From NCBI RefSeq assembly GCF_024436055.1, contig NZ_JANFNH010000018.1, forward strand, positions 1 through 64,000: DNA of 64,000 nt, given 5' to 3'. Below the pieces are notes generated by a model. It was not told the origin of the DNA and ran no database searches. It worked only from the letters and a program-made list of their open reading frames with translations. The DNA comes from Streptantibioticus rubrisoli. Lineage in GTDB: Bacteria; Actinomycetota; Actinomycetes; Streptomycetales; Streptomycetaceae. The translations under genes and the position numbers were made by a program. Positions 9,881 to 18,284 of the stretch are shown piece by piece (the first letter of the stretch is position 1; each line of letters starts with the position of its first letter).

Positions 9881-10015
9881 CCGCTGCGGCGCCGCGTCGG
9901 CGGTTTGGAGCTGCGGTGGGTGCATACACCGCCGCCCTCCGCCGTCGGGGGGGGGGGCCCCGCAACCCCCACCCCGCCGCCCGGCGCCGCCGAACTCACC
10001 GCACCCCAACCGGAG
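9881..10015. other. Convergent gap with G11 run
   Basis: This lies between the stops of ykoC (+) and the ABC permease (-). It holds an uninterrupted run of 11 G (9947-9957) followed by 4 C, within a G/C-skewed stretch. No canonical terminator with a T-run is seen; the G-run could pair with the nearby C-runs. The run is also a place where read length errors are likely. Confidence 0.6.
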
Positions 10016-11089
10016 TTACCGCGTCAGCGGAAGTGCCGCCAGTTGGGCGACGGACCATGTCACCGGGGCCAGTACGGCGAGTACGACCAGCAGCCGCAGC
10101 AACGCCGCGAGGCGCGACACACGGGCGGGGGCCGCCAGATCCCCCAGCACCTCGGCGGCCGCCGGTGAACCGGTGACCGCCGTGCACGCCGTGGCCGTCG
10201 TACACGCCAGCACCAGCGCCGCACCCAGACCGGTCAGCGGCCCGAACGGCCGCACCCCGTGCAGCACCGTGGCCGCCAACGCCGCCGACGCCACCGCGCA
10301 CAGCACCCCCAACGGACGCCCCACCCGCGCGGCCTGCGTCTGCAACGTACGCCCCGCCAACAGCCGTACCGCCCCGGGCCGGAAGGCCGCCAGCAGCCGG
10401 CCGCCGAAGTGCACCAGGCCAGGACCGGCCAGCACCAGACCCGCGGCGGTCAGCAGCCAGCCCAGCAGCACCGCGGGCGCGATCGACCCCAGCCCGCCGG
10501 GCAGCGGCACCGCCGTACCGGCCGCCGGACGGGTCCAGTGGCTGGCGTAGACCTCGACGGCCAGCCCGGCCGCCGTCAGCGCCACACCCCACGGCAGCCC
10601 GGCCACGGTCGGCGGCCGACGCCGTCGCCGCAACGCCACCAGCGACCCGGTGGTGCCCGCCAGCGGCAGCACCACCAGCAGTGTGGCGATCCCGGCGACC
10701 GGCAGCGGCACCGCCTCCACCAGCCGCCCGCGCAACCACAGGAACACCCCCAGCGCGATCAGGCTGCCCAGCGAACTGCTCACCGCCGTGGACACCGCCG
10801 CCAGCACCGGCAGCCACGACCGGCCCAGGCCCGCCGCGATCAGCCCGGGATGCGGCCGGTGCCCGGTCTCGCCACGGGAGACCGCCACCGTCAGATGGAC
10901 CGCGGCGGCCAGCGGAACCACACACCAGGCCAGCCGCACCAGCCCGGCGGACGGATCCTGTGGATGGCCCAGCGCATGGCCGACCGCGGACAGCAACAGG
11001 AAACCGGTGCCCGCGGACGCCGCCACCACCAGCCCTCGCCGCAGCAGTGACAGCGGTCGCGGGCCGCGCATCAGGCGGGGGCTGAGCAT
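10016..11089 (-). CDS. ABC transporter membrane protein
   Basis: A 357-aa protein with about eight to ten hydrophobic helices separated by short Arg-rich loops, and no recognisable extracellular MacB/FtsX-type soluble domain. Its start lies inside the 3' end of the upstream ATPase gene (19-bp overlap), so it is the membrane partner of that ATPase. The substrate is unknown; the layout resembles small actinobacterial exporters. The opposite strand also has long open frames, but the hydrophobic pattern and coupling support this strand. Confidence 0.75.
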   Translation of the reverse strand: MLSPRLMRGPRPLSLLRRGLVVAASAGTGFLLLSAVGHALGHPQDPSAGLVRLAWCVVPLAAAVHLTVAVSRGETGHRPHPGLIAAGLGRSWLPVLAAVSTAVSSSLGSLIALGVFLWLRGRLVEAVPLPVAGIATLLVVLPLAGTTGSLVALRRRRRPPTVAGLPWGVALTAAGLAVEVYASHWTRPAAGTAVPLPGGLGSIAPAVLLGWLLTAAGLVLAGPGLVHFGGRLLAAFRPGAVRLLAGRTLQTQAARVGRPLGVLCAVASAALAATVLHGVRPFGPLTGLGAALVLACTTATACTAVTGSPAAAEVLGDLAAPARVSRLAALLRLLVVLAVLAPVTWSVAQLAALPLTR

Positions 11090-11808
11090 GGCGCCACCCC
11101 CTCCTCGGGCCAGGGCCGCCCGCCCGGCAGGGCCGCCGCGCGCTGGCCGTCCACCAGCGCCACGGTGCGATCGGTGAAGGCGGCCACGTCCGGGTCATGG
11201 GTGGCCAGCAGCACGGTGATGCCATGGGTGCGGGCCGCCGCGGTCAGCGTCCGCAGCACCTGCGCCCGGTCGGCGCTGTGCAGCGGAGCCGTCGGATCGT
11301 CCGCGAAGATCACCTCCGGCAGGCAGACCAGCGCCCGGGCGATCGCCACCCGCTGCCGCTGCGCCTGCACCAGGTCACGGGGCCGCCGCCGGGCACAGTC
11401 GCCGACGTCCAGCCGGTCCAGCCACTCCCGTGCCGTGTCCCGGGCGGCGCGGTGCCGGGCGCCGGACAGCAGCAGCGGCAGCGCCGCGTTCTCCCACGCG
11501 GTCAGCTCCGGCACCAGTTGCGGGCTGCTGCCCACCCAGCCGAACCGCTCCCGGCGCAGCCGGTCCCGCGCGGCGGCGGGCAGGGTGTGCACCGCCGCGC
11601 TGTTGAACCACACCTCGCCCTCGTCCGGCACCAGTTGCCCGGACAGGCACTTCAGCAACGTGGTCTTGCCCGCGCCGCGCGGGCCGACGATGCCCAGGAT
11701 CTCCCCGTCGCGTGCCCCGACGGAAACCCCCAGCAGGGCGGGCGAGCCCTGATGGCAGTGGCGCAGGCCGCGCCCCCACAGCACATCGTTGTCCGGCGGG
11801 GCCACCAT
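11071..11808 (-). CDS. ABC transporter ATPase with degenerate motifs
   Basis: A 245-aa ABC ATPase, closest in layout to the LolD/MacB exporter type. Walker A is normal (GPRGAGKTT, residues 42-50) and the switch His is present (LLATHDPDV). The signature, normally LSGGQ, reads LVQAQ (in DLVQAQRQRVAIARALV). Walker B ends FADDPT instead of DEPT, so the catalytic Glu is Asp. The ATG at 11808 is chosen because GGAGG lies 8 nt upstream; an in-frame GTG at 11817 overlaps that site. It is coupled to the permease gene. Reduced hydrolysis, or function as a regulatory or one-sided ATPase, is inferred. Confidence 0.85.
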   Translation of the reverse strand: MVAPPDNDVLWGRGLRHCHQGSPALLGVSVGARDGEILGIVGPRGAGKTTLLKCLSGQLVPDEGEVWFNSAAVHTLPAAARDRLRRERFGWVGSSPQLVPELTAWENAALPLLLSGARHRAARDTAREWLDRLDVGDCARRRPRDLVQAQRQRVAIARALVCLPEVIFADDPTAPLHSADRAQVLRTLTAAARTHGITVLLATHDPDVAAFTDRTVALVDGQRAAALPGGRPWPEEGVAPCSAPA

Positions 11809-11875
11809 GCCGCACACCTCCGCTGCTCGTCGTTGCCGGGACAGCCCGCCGGGACGGTTCGGTCCGGAAAGGACA

Positions 11876-11911
11876 ATCCCCTTCGCACCGTCGAACGAGT
11901 GCGAAGGGGAT
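11876..11911 (-). terminator. Perfect 13-bp hairpin after aminotransferase
   Basis: Arms 11876-11888 and 11899-11911 are perfectly complementary with a 10-nt loop. The stem lies about 65 nt past the stop of the minus-strand aminotransferase gene and before the ABC ATPase start. It probably terminates the lrp-aminotransferase transcript. Confidence 0.75.
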
Positions 11912-11977
11912 CGGTCACGACCGGCGGCCCCGGTGGAGCAGCGGAGGGTGCCAATCAGGCCAGTCGCGCGGGCCGGT

Positions 11978-13339
11978 TCACAGCCGGGTCCACGCCTCGG
12001 TGAGCACCGAACGCAGGATCTGCTCGATCTCGTCGAAGGTGGACTGGTCGGAGATCAGCGGCGGGGCGAGCTGGACCACCGGGTCGCCGCGGTCGTCGGC
12101 GCGGCAGTACAGACCGTTCTCGAACAGCTTCTTGGACACGAAGCCGTACAGCAGCCGCTCGGACTCCTCGCCGGTGAAGGTCTCCTTGGTGGCCTTGTCC
12201 TTGACCAGTTCGATGCCGTAGAAGAAGCCGTTGCCGCGCACGTCGCCGACGATCGGCAGGTCGTGCAGCTTCTGCAGGGTCTTCAGGAACGCCGACTCGT
12301 TGTCCAGGACGTGCTGGTTGAGCCCCTCGCGCTCGAAGATGTCGAGGTTGGCCAGGGCGACGGCCGCCGAGACCGGGTGGCCGCCGAAGGTGTAGCCGTG
12401 CAGGAAGGTGTTGTCCTGCCGGTAGAACGGCTCGGCTATCCGGTCCGAGACGATCGCGGCGCCGATCGGCGAGTAGCCCGAGGTCATGCCCTTGGCGCAG
12501 GTGATGATGTCCGGCACGTAGTCGAACTTGTCGCACGCGAACATCGTGCCGAGACGGCCGAAGGCGCAGATGACCTCGTCGGAGACGAGCAGCACGTCGT
12601 ACCGGTCGCAGATCTCGCGGACCCGCTGGAAGTACCCGGGCGGCGGCGGGAAGCAGCCGCCCGCGTTCTGCACCGGCTCCAGGAAGACCGCGGCCACGGT
12701 CTCCGGGCCCTCGAACAGGATCTGCTGCTCGATCTGGTCGGCGGCCCAGCGGCCGAACGCCTCCGGGTCGTCGCCGTGGATCGGGGCACGGTAGATGTTG
12801 GTGTTGGGAACCTTGTGCGCGCCCGGCACCAGCGGCTCGAACGGCGCCTTGAGCGCGGGCAGTCCGGTGATGGACAGCGCGCCCTGCGGGGTGCCGTGGT
12901 AGGCGACCGCACGCGAGATCACCTTGTACTTGGTGTGGTTGCCGGTCAGCTTGTGGTACTGCTTGGCCAGCTTCCAGGCGGTTTCGACCGCTTCACCGCC
13001 GCCGGTGGTGAAGAAGACCTTGTTCAGGTCGCCGGGCGCGTGCTGCGCTAGCCGCTCGGCCAGTTCGATCGCCTTGGGGTGGGCGTACGACCAGATCGGG
13101 AAGAAGGCCAGCTCCGACGCCTGCTTCGCGGCGACCTCGGCCAACTCCCGGCGGCCGTGACCGGCTTGCACCACGAACAGACCGGCGAGGCCGTCGAGGT
13201 ACTTCTTGCCGTTGCTGTCGTAGATGTAGGTGCCCTCGCCGCGCACGATGGTCGGTACGGGGGTTTTCTCGTACGACGACATGCGCGTGAAGTGCATCCA
13301 CAGGTGGTCGTACGCAGACTGTGACAGGTCCGAGCTCAT
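11978..13339 (-). CDS. Class III aminotransferase (polyamine type)
   Basis: A PLP-dependent class III (omega) aminotransferase of 453 aa. Key features are the PLP-phosphate block TTGGGEAVETAWKLAKQY, the cofactor Asp in VSDEVICAFGRLG, and the Schiff-base Lys in TCAKGMTSGYSP. The family uses putrescine, spermidine, diaminopimelate-like amines or beta-alanine as amino donors with pyruvate or 2-oxoglutarate. It is 2 nt from the upstream lrp-type regulator and divergent from an aldehyde dehydrogenase, so the likely role is conversion of a diamine to an aminoaldehyde that the dehydrogenase oxidises. Exact substrate is inferred from context. Confidence 0.9.
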   Translation of the reverse strand: MSSDLSQSAYDHLWMHFTRMSSYEKTPVPTIVRGEGTYIYDSNGKKYLDGLAGLFVVQAGHGRRELAEVAAKQASELAFFPIWSYAHPKAIELAERLAQHAPGDLNKVFFTTGGGEAVETAWKLAKQYHKLTGNHTKYKVISRAVAYHGTPQGALSITGLPALKAPFEPLVPGAHKVPNTNIYRAPIHGDDPEAFGRWAADQIEQQILFEGPETVAAVFLEPVQNAGGCFPPPPGYFQRVREICDRYDVLLVSDEVICAFGRLGTMFACDKFDYVPDIITCAKGMTSGYSPIGAAIVSDRIAEPFYRQDNTFLHGYTFGGHPVSAAVALANLDIFEREGLNQHVLDNESAFLKTLQKLHDLPIVGDVRGNGFFYGIELVKDKATKETFTGEESERLLYGFVSKKLFENGLYCRADDRGDPVVQLAPPLISDQSTFDEIEQILRSVLTEAWTRL

Positions 13340-13341
13340 GG

Positions 13342-13845
13342 CTATCTGGTTCCCCAGGTGTAGGTCTGCTTCCGGAGCTTGAGGTAGACGAAGCTCTCGG
13401 TGGACCGCACGCCGGGCAGCGCGCGGATCCGCTTGTTGATCATCTCCAGGAGGTGGTCATCGTCCTCGCAGACGATCTCGATCAGCAGATCGAACGAGCC
13501 CGCCGTCATCACGACGTACTCGACCTCTCCCATCTCGGCCAGCGCGTCGGCGACCGGTTCCAGGTCGCCTTCGACGTTGATGCCGACCATCGCCTGTCGC
13601 CGAAAACCCACGGTGAGCGGGTCGGTGACCGCGACGATCTGCATCACGCCCTGGTCGAGGAGCTTTTGGACCCGCTGGCGGACGGCTGCCTCGGACAGGC
13701 CGACCGCTTTGCCGATCGCGGCGTACGGGCGGCGTCCGTCCTCCTGCAGCTGCTCGATGATCGCCTTGGAGACGGAGTCGATCAGCGGAGCGCCGTTGCG
13801 GTCCTTGGGGTCGGGTGTACGTGTGGCCACGGAGCCACTGTGCAC
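13342..13845 (-). CDS. Lrp/AsnC family regulator
   Basis: A 167-aa Lrp/AsnC transcription regulator with an N-terminal helix-turn-helix (IIEQLQEDGRRPYAAIGKAV then LSEAAVRQRVQKL) and a C-terminal ligand-binding RAM domain (EVEYVVMTAGSFDLLIEIVC, then RIRALPGVRSTESFVYL). Such proteins bind DNA as octamers and respond to amino acids or related amines. It is the first gene of a two-gene unit with the aminotransferase and is divergent from an aldehyde dehydrogenase, so it likely controls both. The start is uncertain: GTG at 13845 or GTG at 13830; neither has a strong ribosome binding site. Confidence 0.92.
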   Translation of the reverse strand: MHSGSVATRTPDPKDRNGAPLIDSVSKAIIEQLQEDGRRPYAAIGKAVGLSEAAVRQRVQKLLDQGVMQIVAVTDPLTVGFRRQAMVGINVEGDLEPVADALAEMGEVEYVVMTAGSFDLLIEIVCEDDDHLLEMINKRIRALPGVRSTESFVYLKLRKQTYTWGTR

Positions 13846-14022
13846 GAGGACTCGTCAGTCATGCAACCCCCCGGCAATGAAATCCGTTGAGATGCGAGCG
13901 GCAAATTACTGATTCCATTGTTCGAGAGGTGTGGGTATGTCGAATCCGGCCGTCCAGCGGCTAGGGTGAGTCCTGTCCCACCCATCGGACAGAGCACACC
14001 GCACAAAGGACAGGAGCAGGCA

Positions 14023-15456
14023 GTGAGCGAGCCGCGTACGCTGCGCAACTACATCGACGGCCAGTTCCGGGACGCCACCGACGGTCGCACCACGGACATC
14101 GTCAACCCGGCCACCGGCGAGGTGTACGCCACCGCCCCGCTGTCCGGCAAGGCCGATGTGGACGCGGCGATGGCCGCCGCGGCGGCCGCCTTCCCGGCCT
14201 GGCGTGACACCACCCCCGCCGAGCGGCAGAAGGCGCTGCTGAAGATCGCCGACGCCATCGAGGCGCGCGCCGAGGAACTGATCGCCGCGGAGAGCGAGGA
14301 CACCGGCAAACCGATCGGTCTGACCCGGACCGAGGAGATCCCGCCGATGGTCGACCAGATCCGCTTCTTCGCGGGCGCCGCCCGGATGCTGGAGGGCCGC
14401 TCGGCCGGTGAGTACATGGAGGGCCTGACCTCCATCATCCGCCGTGAGCCGGTCGGGGTGTGCGCCCAGGTCGCACCGTGGAACTACCCGATGATGATGG
14501 CCGTCTGGAAGTTCGCCCCGGCCATCGCCGCGGGCAACACGGTGGTCCTCAAGCCGTCGGACACCACCCCCGCCTCGACCGTGCTGCTGGCGGAGATCCT
14601 CGGCGGCATCCTCCCCAAGGGCGTCTTCAACGTCATCTGCGGAGACCGCGAGACCGGCCGGCTGATGGTCGAGCACGAGGTGCCCGCCATGGCCTCGATC
14701 ACCGGCTCGGTGCGCGCCGGCATCCAGGTCGCCGAGAGCGCGTCCAAGGACGTCAAGCGGGTCCACCTCGAACTCGGCGGCAAGGCCCCGGTCGTGGTGT
14801 TCGACGACGTCGACATCCCCAAGGCCGTCGAGGACATCACGGTGGCGGGCTTCTTCAACGCGGGCCAGGACTGCACCGCCGCCACCCGGGTGCTGGTGCA
14901 CGAGGCCATCCACGACGAGTTCGTCGCCGCCTTGACCAAGGCCGCCGCCGAGACCAGGACCGGTCAACCCGACGACGAGGACGTGCTGTTCGGCCCGCTG
15001 AACAACGCCAACCAACTGGCGCAGGTCACCGGCTTCATCGAGCGGCTGCCCGCACACGCCAAGGTGGAGACCGGCGGCCACCGGGTCGGCGAGAGCGGCT
15101 ACTTCTTCGCCCCCACCGTCGTCTCCGGCCTGAAGCAGGACGACGAGATCATCCAGAAGGAGGTCTTCGGCCCGGTCATCACCGTCCAGTCCTTCACCGA
15201 CGAGGACCAGGCCGTCGCCTACGCCAACGGCGTGGAGTACGCGCTCGCCTCCTCGGTGTGGACCAAGGACCACGGCCGCGCCATGCGGATGTCCAAGAAG
15301 CTCGACTTCGGCTGTGTGTGGATCAACACCCACATCCCGCTGGTCGCCGAGATGCCGCACGGCGGCTTCAAGAAGTCCGGCTACGGAAAGGACCTGTCGT
15401 CCTACAGCTTCGAGGACTACACCCGCATCAAGCACGTGATGACGTCGCTGGACTGA
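14023..15456 (+). CDS. Aldehyde dehydrogenase (aminobutyraldehyde type)
   Basis: An NAD(P)-dependent aldehyde dehydrogenase of 477 aa. Motifs: WNYPMMMAVWKFAPA, the general base Glu in HLELGGKAPV, and the catalytic Cys in FNAGQDCTAATRV. The NYP and GQDCTAATR patterns are typical of gamma-aminobutyraldehyde and betaine aldehyde dehydrogenases. The GTG at 14023 has AGGAGC 8 nt upstream; the frame is open to 13918 but that part is not family-like. It is divergent from the Lrp/aminotransferase pair, which suggests it oxidises 4-aminobutanal from putrescine to GABA. Confidence 0.93.
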   Translation: MSEPRTLRNYIDGQFRDATDGRTTDIVNPATGEVYATAPLSGKADVDAAMAAAAAAFPAWRDTTPAERQKALLKIADAIEARAEELIAAESEDTGKPIGLTRTEEIPPMVDQIRFFAGAARMLEGRSAGEYMEGLTSIIRREPVGVCAQVAPWNYPMMMAVWKFAPAIAAGNTVVLKPSDTTPASTVLLAEILGGILPKGVFNVICGDRETGRLMVEHEVPAMASITGSVRAGIQVAESASKDVKRVHLELGGKAPVVVFDDVDIPKAVEDITVAGFFNAGQDCTAATRVLVHEAIHDEFVAALTKAAAETRTGQPDDEDVLFGPLNNANQLAQVTGFIERLPAHAKVETGGHRVGESGYFFAPTVVSGLKQDDEIIQKEVFGPVITVQSFTDEDQAVAYANGVEYALASSVWTKDHGRAMRMSKKLDFGCVWINTHIPLVAEMPHGGFKKSGYGKDLSSYSFEDYTRIKHVMTSLD

Positions 15457-15468
15457 CGCCCGCGTAGT

Positions 15469-15507
15469 ACGGACCCCGGGTCGCGGCTGCCGCGACCCGG
15501 GGTCCGT
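15469..15507 (+). terminator. 18-bp perfect hairpin terminator
   Basis: Arms 15469-15486 and 15490-15507 are perfect complements with a 3-nt loop, 12 nt after the aldehyde dehydrogenase stop. There is no T-run, but this I-shaped GC-rich stem is the usual streptomycete terminator form. Confidence 0.85.
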
Positions 15508-15566
15508 GCATATCGTTGGACCGTGCGGCTGTCGCACCCGACGCGGCGGCGGGGAGGAGGGGCACG

Positions 15567-16169
15567 GTGACGGTCGAGCTGATCGATGGGACCGAGATGG
15601 CCGAGAGCGACGAGCTCAGCCTTGACGAGATGTTCGACGGGCTTGAGCGGGCCTTCCCCGAGGGCTTCAAGGTGGAGATCGTCGAGGGGGCTGCCTACGT
15701 GACGCCGCAGCGGTACACGCACTGGGAGATCATTCGCAGGACGTGCCGTCAACTGGAGAACCACTACGGTGAGGACGTCAAGATCCTCTCCGACGTCCGC
15801 GTCGACTTCCCCGGCGACCTGAACGGCCTGTGCCCTGATCTCGCCAAGCTCGCTGACGCGGCTGAACCGGATGACGGCGGCCGATTCGCCCCCAGGGACA
15901 TCGAACTCATCGTGGAGGTCATCTCCCGCAAGACCGCGCAGAACGACTACGGTCCGAAGAAGGCGCTGTATGCCCAGGCGGGGGTCCCCCTCTACATCAT
16001 CGTCGACCCCTACTCGGCCAAGTGCCATGCCTTCAGCGGCCCAGAGGGGAACGCCTACGAGAACGAGATCACGGTCAAGTTCGGCGATCCGCTCGACCTC
16101 ACGCCGCTCGGCCTCGACCTCACGCTCTCGACCGAGAAGTTCCCTCACGACCTAACGCTCAAGCGTTGA
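15567..16169 (+). CDS. Uma2-family protein (PD-(D/E)XK-like)
   Basis: A 200-aa member of the Uma2 (DUF820) family, which has a restriction-endonuclease-like fold and is expanded in streptomycetes and cyanobacteria; no cellular role is established. Family landmarks are VEIVEGAAYVTP near the start, SDVRVDF, CPDLAKL (acidic residue), then EVISRKTAQNDYGPKKALYA and GVPLYIIVDP. The GTG at 15567 follows a strong GGAGGAGG site. The 3' end overlaps the convergent deaminase gene by 11 bp. Confidence 0.88.
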   Translation: MTVELIDGTEMAESDELSLDEMFDGLERAFPEGFKVEIVEGAAYVTPQRYTHWEIIRRTCRQLENHYGEDVKILSDVRVDFPGDLNGLCPDLAKLADAAEPDDGGRFAPRDIELIVEVISRKTAQNDYGPKKALYAQAGVPLYIIVDPYSAKCHAFSGPEGNAYENEITVKFGDPLDLTPLGLDLTLSTEKFPHDLTLKR

Positions 16170-17205
16170 CGCTTACATACGCGTCGATCTCCGCTGTCAG
16201 ACTCTTCTTCGCCGCGTCGTCCATGAACGAGGCCTCGACCGCGTTCTTCGCCAACTGCGCGATCCCCGCGGCATCCAGCCCCAACAGCCGTGCCGCCACG
16301 GCGTATTCGGTGTTCAGGTCGGTGCCGAACATCGGTGGGTCGTCGCTGTTGACGGTCACCAGTACGCCCGCGTCGACCATCGCGCGGATCGGGTGCTCCT
16401 CCAGCGTGGGCACCGCGCGGGTGGCGATGTTGGAGGTGGGGCAGACCTCCAGCGGGACGCGGTGCTCGGCCAGGTGCTCCAGCAGCGTGGCGTCCTGCAC
16501 CGCGCTGGTGCCGTGGCCGATGCGCTCGGCGCCCAGGTCGTGCAGGGCGCTCCAGATGGTCTGCGGGCCGGTGGTCTCGCCCGCGTGCGGCACGCTGTGC
16601 AGGCCCGCGGCCCGGGCGCGGTCGAAGTACGGCTTGAACTGCGGGCGCGGCACGCCGATTTCGGGACCGCCGAGGCCGAAGGAGACCAGTCCCTGCGGGC
16701 CGTGCTTGAGCGCCAGCTCCGTGGTCACCTCCGCCGACTCCAAGCCCGCCTCACCCGGGATGTCGAAGCACCAGCGCAGCACGGTGCCGAACTCCCGCTC
16801 GGCCGCCACGCGCGCGTCCTCTATCGCCTCCATGAACGCCTCGGCCGCGATCCCGCGGCGCACCGAGCTGTAGGGGGTGATGGTCAACTCGGCGTAGCGG
16901 ATGTTCTGCCGCGCCATGTCACGGGCGATCTCGTACGTCAGCAGCCGTACGTCGGCCGGGTCGCGGATGAGGTCCACCACGGACAGATAGACCTCGATGA
17001 AGTGCGCGAAGTCCCGGAAGGTGAAGTACTCCGCCAACGCGTCCAGATCCGCGGGTACCGTCGAGTCGGCGTGCCGTGCGGCGAGTTCCGCGACGATCCG
17101 CGGCGAGGCCGAGCCCACGTGGTGGACGTGCAGTTCCGCCTTGGGCAGTCCGGCGATGAAGGCGTCGAGCCCGGTGGGTGCGGCCGGTGCGGAACTGGCG
17201 GTCAT
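16159..17205 (-). CDS. Adenosine deaminase family protein
   Basis: A 348-aa amidohydrolase of the adenosine/AMP deaminase family. Zinc-site and catalytic motifs are readable: KAELHVHHVGS (the first HxH), HAGETTGPQT (zinc His and catalytic Glu region), RIGHGTSA (catalytic His) and NSDDPPMFGT (zinc and catalytic Asp pair). Such enzymes deaminate adenosine or modified adenine nucleosides; the true substrate is not certain. The ATG at 17205 has AGGAGGGG 5 nt upstream, so the further upstream open frame is excluded. Its tail overlaps the Uma2 gene. A link to amine catabolism is only suggested by position. Confidence 0.92.
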   Translation of the reverse strand: MTASSAPAAPTGLDAFIAGLPKAELHVHHVGSASPRIVAELAARHADSTVPADLDALAEYFTFRDFAHFIEVYLSVVDLIRDPADVRLLTYEIARDMARQNIRYAELTITPYSSVRRGIAAEAFMEAIEDARVAAEREFGTVLRWCFDIPGEAGLESAEVTTELALKHGPQGLVSFGLGGPEIGVPRPQFKPYFDRARAAGLHSVPHAGETTGPQTIWSALHDLGAERIGHGTSAVQDATLLEHLAEHRVPLEVCPTSNIATRAVPTLEEHPIRAMVDAGVLVTVNSDDPPMFGTDLNTEYAVAARLLGLDAAGIAQLAKNAVEASFMDDAAKKSLTAEIDAYVSVNA

Positions 17206-17313
17206 ACGGTCCCCTCCTGGGTTTGCGCGGACCGGGCCATCGTAGACGTCGGCGCCGGACGGCCGTGGCCCGCAGGCCATAACATTACGGGACGTACCTA
17301 GAGGAAGGTCGCG

Positions 17314-18213
17314 ATGTCCGACGAGCAACACGACCGGTCACGAACCGAGCGCCGTGACCCGTGGGCACCGCCGCAGGACGCCGTGCCCGTCTCCGCACAG
17401 GACTCGCCACCAGAGGTCCACCCCCCGCCGCCCGGCGCCGGGTCGTACGAGCCGTACCCCGCGGCGTATCCGCCCGGCTACCCGTACGCCGCCTGGCTGC
17501 ACCCCGCGCCGCGCAACGCGCTCGGCACCGCCGCCCTGGTGCTGGGCACCGGCGGCACCGTCGCCGCGGTCACCTTGTTCGGCGTGGTGGTCGGACTGCC
17601 GCTCGGCGTGCTGGCGGTGGTCTTCGGCCTCATCGGCCGCCGCCGGGCGCGCCGCGGCGAGGCGACCAACGGCGGGCAGGCGCTGAGCGGCACGATCCTG
17701 GGCGCCGCCGCGATCGCCGTGTCGATCGCGGTGATCGCGCTGGTCGCCACCTCGTACAACGGCCTGTTCGGCGCGGCGGACGTGGCGCTGACCTCGGCCC
17801 GCGGGACGTACGACAGACCGCTGGGCGCGGATGACACCGCGAAGTTCGACGACGGGACGCAGGTCACCGCCACCACCCCGCAGCGCTTCACCCCGCCCGC
17901 GGGCGCCGACGGCTACACCGCGGGAGACGCCGCGTACCGCTTCACCGTGACCGTGCGCAACACCGGGGACGGGGACCTGCACCTCGGCGACTACACGTAC
18001 TACGGCACCGCGGGCCACGACCAGACCGACCTTCAGCTGATCTCCACCTCCACCGGCGAGTTGGCCGAGGACTTCCCCGACGTCCTGCGCCCCGGCCAGG
18101 TCTCCAAGGTCGTCTTCGCCTTCGACGTCCCGTCCGGACTGACCCCCCTGCAGTTCGACTTCGAACCCACCACCAAGCACCAGGACGCCTACTGGGAACT
18201 GCCGTTGAAGTAG
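17314..18213 (+). CDS. DUF4190/DUF4352-like membrane protein
   Basis: A 299-aa protein in three parts. First is a Pro/Tyr-rich disordered N-terminus of about 65 residues with PYPAAYPPGYPYA. Next come two transmembrane helices framing a basic loop (GRRRARRG, residues about 68-145), which matches the DUF4190 domain. Last is an extracellular beta-rich domain of about 150 residues with the features of DUF4352/telomeric-repeat-like Ig folds (YRFTVTVRNTGDGDL and PGQVSKVVFAFDVP). It is probably a surface-exposed lipoprotein-like or regulatory membrane protein of unknown role. The start follows AGAGGAAGG. Confidence 0.85.
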   Translation: MSDEQHDRSRTERRDPWAPPQDAVPVSAQDSPPEVHPPPPGAGSYEPYPAAYPPGYPYAAWLHPAPRNALGTAALVLGTGGTVAAVTLFGVVVGLPLGVLAVVFGLIGRRRARRGEATNGGQALSGTILGAAAIAVSIAVIALVATSYNGLFGAADVALTSARGTYDRPLGADDTAKFDDGTQVTATTPQRFTPPAGADGYTAGDAAYRFTVTVRNTGDGDLHLGDYTYYGTAGHDQTDLQLISTSTGELAEDFPDVLRPGQVSKVVFAFDVPSGLTPLQFDFEPTTKHQDAYWELPLK

Positions 18214-18226
18214 GGGGCGGACGTAC

Positions 18227-18256
18227 GGCGGGTCCGGGCGCTCGCCCGGACCCGCC
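18227..18256. terminator. 14-bp bidirectional hairpin
   Basis: Arms 18227-18240 and 18243-18256 pair perfectly around a 2-nt loop, between the stops of the plus-strand DUF4190 gene and the minus-strand S53 protease. It can terminate both. Confidence 0.8.
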
Positions 18257-18284
18257 TCTGTGCCGGTGGCTGATGGCCCACGGA

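Noticed and set aside
9996-11225. Alternative minus-strand frame overlapping the ABC permease
   Set aside because: Arg/Gly/Ala-rich without helices or domains; the frame at 10016-11089 has clear transmembrane periodicity.
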